DNA of 64,000 bases, from positions 2,728,001 to 2,792,000 of the forward strand of contig NZ_CP032155.1 in assembly GCF_008329905.1 (NCBI RefSeq). Reading direction: 5' to 3'. Under the pieces are notes generated by a model that ran no database searches, was not told where the DNA came from, and saw nothing but the letters and a program-made list of their open reading frames with translations. Positions 62,317 to 64,000 of the stretch are shown one piece after another (position 1 is the stretch's first letter; every line of letters begins with the position of its first letter). A program made the translations under genes and the position numbers. This stretch comes from Mycobacterium sp. ELW1. GTDB taxonomy: Bacteria; Actinomycetota; Actinomycetes; Mycobacteriales; Mycobacteriaceae.

Positions 62317-63329
62317 CGACGTTCTCCGCTGATATCCCGGGTCGCTCCGCTCCTGCCCTCCGAACCGATCTCCCGGGTCGCTCCGCTCCTGCCCTCCGAA
62401 TCGCTCTGGACGGGCAGCTGCAGGGCTACCTCGACCACCTGACCATCGAGCGCGGGGTGGCCGCCAACACCATCAGTTCCTACCGTCGCGACCTGCGCCG
62501 CTACGTCGAGCACCTGTCGTTGCGCGGTATCGACGACCTGACAGGAGTCAGCGAGAACGACGTTAGCGAGTTTCTGGTGGCGCTGCGCCGTGGCGATCCC
62601 GACGCCGGCGTGGTGCCGTTGTCGGCGGTCTCGGCAGCGCGCGCCCTGATCGCGGTGCGCGGCTTTCACCGGTTCGCCGCCGCCGAGGGGATCATCGGCA
62701 TCGACGTCGCCCGCGCGGTCAAGCCGCCCACGCCGAGTCGTCGGCTCCCCAAGAGCCTCACTCTCGACGAGGTGCTGGCACTGCTCGAGGGCGCCGGCGG
62801 GGACAGCCCGTCGGACGGGCCGCTGACGCTGCGCAATCGCGCCCTGCTCGAGCTGCTGTATTCCACGGGCGCGCGGATCTCCGAGGCTGTCGGCCTGGAC
62901 GTCGACGACGTCGACACCGAGGCCCGATCGGTACTGCTGCGCGGCAAGGGCGGCAAGCAGCGCCTGGTGCCCGTCGGCCGCCCGGCGATCGCGGCACTGG
63001 ACGCCTACCTGGTGCGAGGCCGTCCCGACCTGGCGCGCCGGGGCCGCGGCACGCCGAAGATCTTCCTCAACGCGCGTGGCGGGCAGCTGTCGCGCCAGAG
63101 CGCCTGGCAGGTGCTGCAGGACGCCGCCGAACGGGCCGGCATCTCCTCGGCGGTATCACCGCACACGCTGCGTCACTCGTTCGCCACCCACCTTCTCGAC
63201 GGCGGTGCCGACGTCCGCGTCGTCCAGGAACTCCTCGGCCACGCCTCGGTGACCACGACGCAGATCTACACGCTGGTCACGGTGCATGCCCTGCGCGAGG
63301 TATGGGCCGGCGCACATCCGCGGGCATGA
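62313..63329 (+). CDS. xerD: Tyrosine recombinase XerD
   Basis: XerD with XerC resolves chromosome dimers at dif. The 338-residue protein has the N-terminal SAM-like core-binding domain ([20 protein letters not shown]) and a catalytic domain with Arg in [13 protein letters not shown], Lys in [30 protein letters not shown], the later His in [11 protein letters not shown] and nucleophile Tyr in IYTLV. The N-terminus is lengthened by two in-frame copies of the dispersed repeat that encode PGRSAPALR twice (about residues 9-29), absent from typical XerD. The ATG overlaps the NUDIX stop. Confidence 0.92.
62335..62400 (-). repeat. Dispersed short repeat, two tandem copies inside the xerD 5' end
   Basis: Copies at 62335-62364 and 62371-62400 are identical over 30 bp with a 36-bp period, and inverted relative to the arg copies. 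On the minus strand they read GGGCAGGAGCGGAGCGAC, with one base change from the arg core. The reading frame stays open through both. Confidence 0.75.
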
Positions 63330-63423
63330 TGTCGCGGGTCTGCCTCGTGTGGCGACGACACACCGTTAGACTTTCGCGGATGTTCGCCACGCCGCCGAAA
63401 AGCCTGCTGACGGGGGGCACGGC

Positions 63424-64000
63424 GTGACCGACGAGGCAGACGAAGCCACACCGATCGGTCTCACCGGCCGCCCGCCCCGCCACATTCCCGAACCACAGCC
63501 GCTGACCTCGCACGGGCCGGCCACGGTCATCTCGATGTGCAACCAGAAGGGCGGGGTCGGCAAGACCACCTCGACGATCAACCTGGGGGCGGCGCTGGCG
63601 GAGTACGGCCGGCGGGTGCTGCTGGTGGATCTGGATCCGCAGGGCGCGCTGTCGGCGGGCCTGGGCGTACCGCACTACGAACTGACCCACACCGTGCACA
63701 ACCTGATGATCGAGCCGCGGGTGAGCATCGACGAGGTGCTGATCAACACGCGGGTCAAGAATCTGGACCTGGTGCCGAGCAACATCGACCTGTCGGCCGC
63801 TGAGATCCAGCTGGTCAACGAGGTGGGCCGCGAGCAGACCCTGGCGCGCGCGCTGCACCCCGTACTCGATCGCTACGACTACGTCCTGATCGACTGCCAG
63901 CCGTCGCTGGGCCTGCTCACCGTCAACGCGCTGGCCTGCTCCGATGCGGTGGTCATCCCGACCGAATGCGAGTATTTCTCGCTGCGCGGGCTGGCACTGC
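63424..64000 (+). CDS. ParA-family ATPase (Rv1708 homologue, 3' partial)
   Basis: This is a ParA/MinD-type partition ATPase running off the window end (192 residues seen). The deviant Walker A is CNQKGGVGKTTSTINLGAAL, followed by the A' motif LLVDLDPQGALSAGLG and the Walker B region YDYVLIDCQPSLGLLTVNAL. In mycobacteria this paralogue precedes scpA and scpB, so condensin genes are expected just beyond the window. The GTG at 63424 gives a short disordered N-terminus (TDEADEATPIGLTG). A -10-like TAGACT lies at 63366-63371. Confidence 0.85.
   Translation, partial: MTDEADEATPIGLTGRPPRHIPEPQPLTSHGPATVISMCNQKGGVGKTTSTINLGAALAEYGRRVLLVDLDPQGALSAGLGVPHYELTHTVHNLMIEPRVSIDEVLINTRVKNLDLVPSNIDLSAAEIQLVNEVGREQTLARALHPVLDRYDYVLIDCQPSLGLLTVNALACSDAVVIPTECEYFSLRGLAL

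Overview
The window is high-GC actinobacterial DNA from a rapid-growing mycobacterium (Mycolicibacterium type). Three things support this. Gene order from about 36.4 kb to the end follows the Mycobacterium tuberculosis block Rv1683-Rv1701/Rv1708: bifunctional acyl-CoA synthetase/hydrolase, TetR-ABC, mpg, tyrS, TPR protein, HAD phosphatase, tlyA, nadK, recN, steA/steB, pyrG, NUDIX, xerD, parA. A complete rRNA operon lies directly downstream of tyrS, which is the rrnB position of fast growers. The 16S gene has the short helix 18 typical of fast growers.

Layout: 0-3.2 kb holds the end of an aldehyde-oxidoreductase FAD subunit gene, a C-terminally damaged acyl-CoA dehydrogenase and an MpaB-like oxygenase. 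3.3-5 kb encodes a class III cyclase-domain protein and a rhomboid-like membrane protein. 5.1-12.35 kb is a tightly coupled six-gene mceA-F operon with no yrbE permease genes beside it; paired palindromic operators precede it and a TetR gene lies convergent at its end. 13-14.9 kb is a flavin oxidoreductase/7Fe-ferredoxin pair. 14.9-17.7 kb carries a LexA-box-controlled 13E12 (DUF222/HNH) gene and an insertion sequence. 17.7-19.3 kb is an FMN-dependent glutamate-synthase-like protein. 19.4-23 kb is pheST. 23-31.4 kb is the arginine operon argCJBDFRGH behind an ARG-box-like operator.

Downstream, 31.5-33.2 kb holds three small membrane-anchored proteins (the third frameshifted). 33.1-36.3 kb encodes, on the minus strand, a membrane protein and an ABC-F ATPase. 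36.4-41 kb holds the bifunctional lipid enzyme, a secreted protein, a Trm112-like protein and an acyltransferase. 41-43.2 kb is an ABC exporter/TetR operon with twin operators over its start. 43.2-45.2 kb is mpg-tyrS. 45.2-50.9 kb is the rrn operon (promoter, leader, 16S, spacer without tRNA, 23S, 5S, strong terminator). The remainder is the conserved housekeeping block, ending inside parA.

The main unusual points are: the out-of-frame deletion in the acyl-CoA dehydrogenase; an mce operon without adjacent yrbE; a short dispersed repeat (core GGGCAGGAGCGRAGCGAC) that supplies a Shine-Dalgarno before argD and is inserted twice, in frame, near the start of xerD; an IS whose left end is duplicated; and a one-base frameshift in the small protein gene at 32.6 kb. 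I found no CRISPR array, prophage or obviously new multi-gene defence system.
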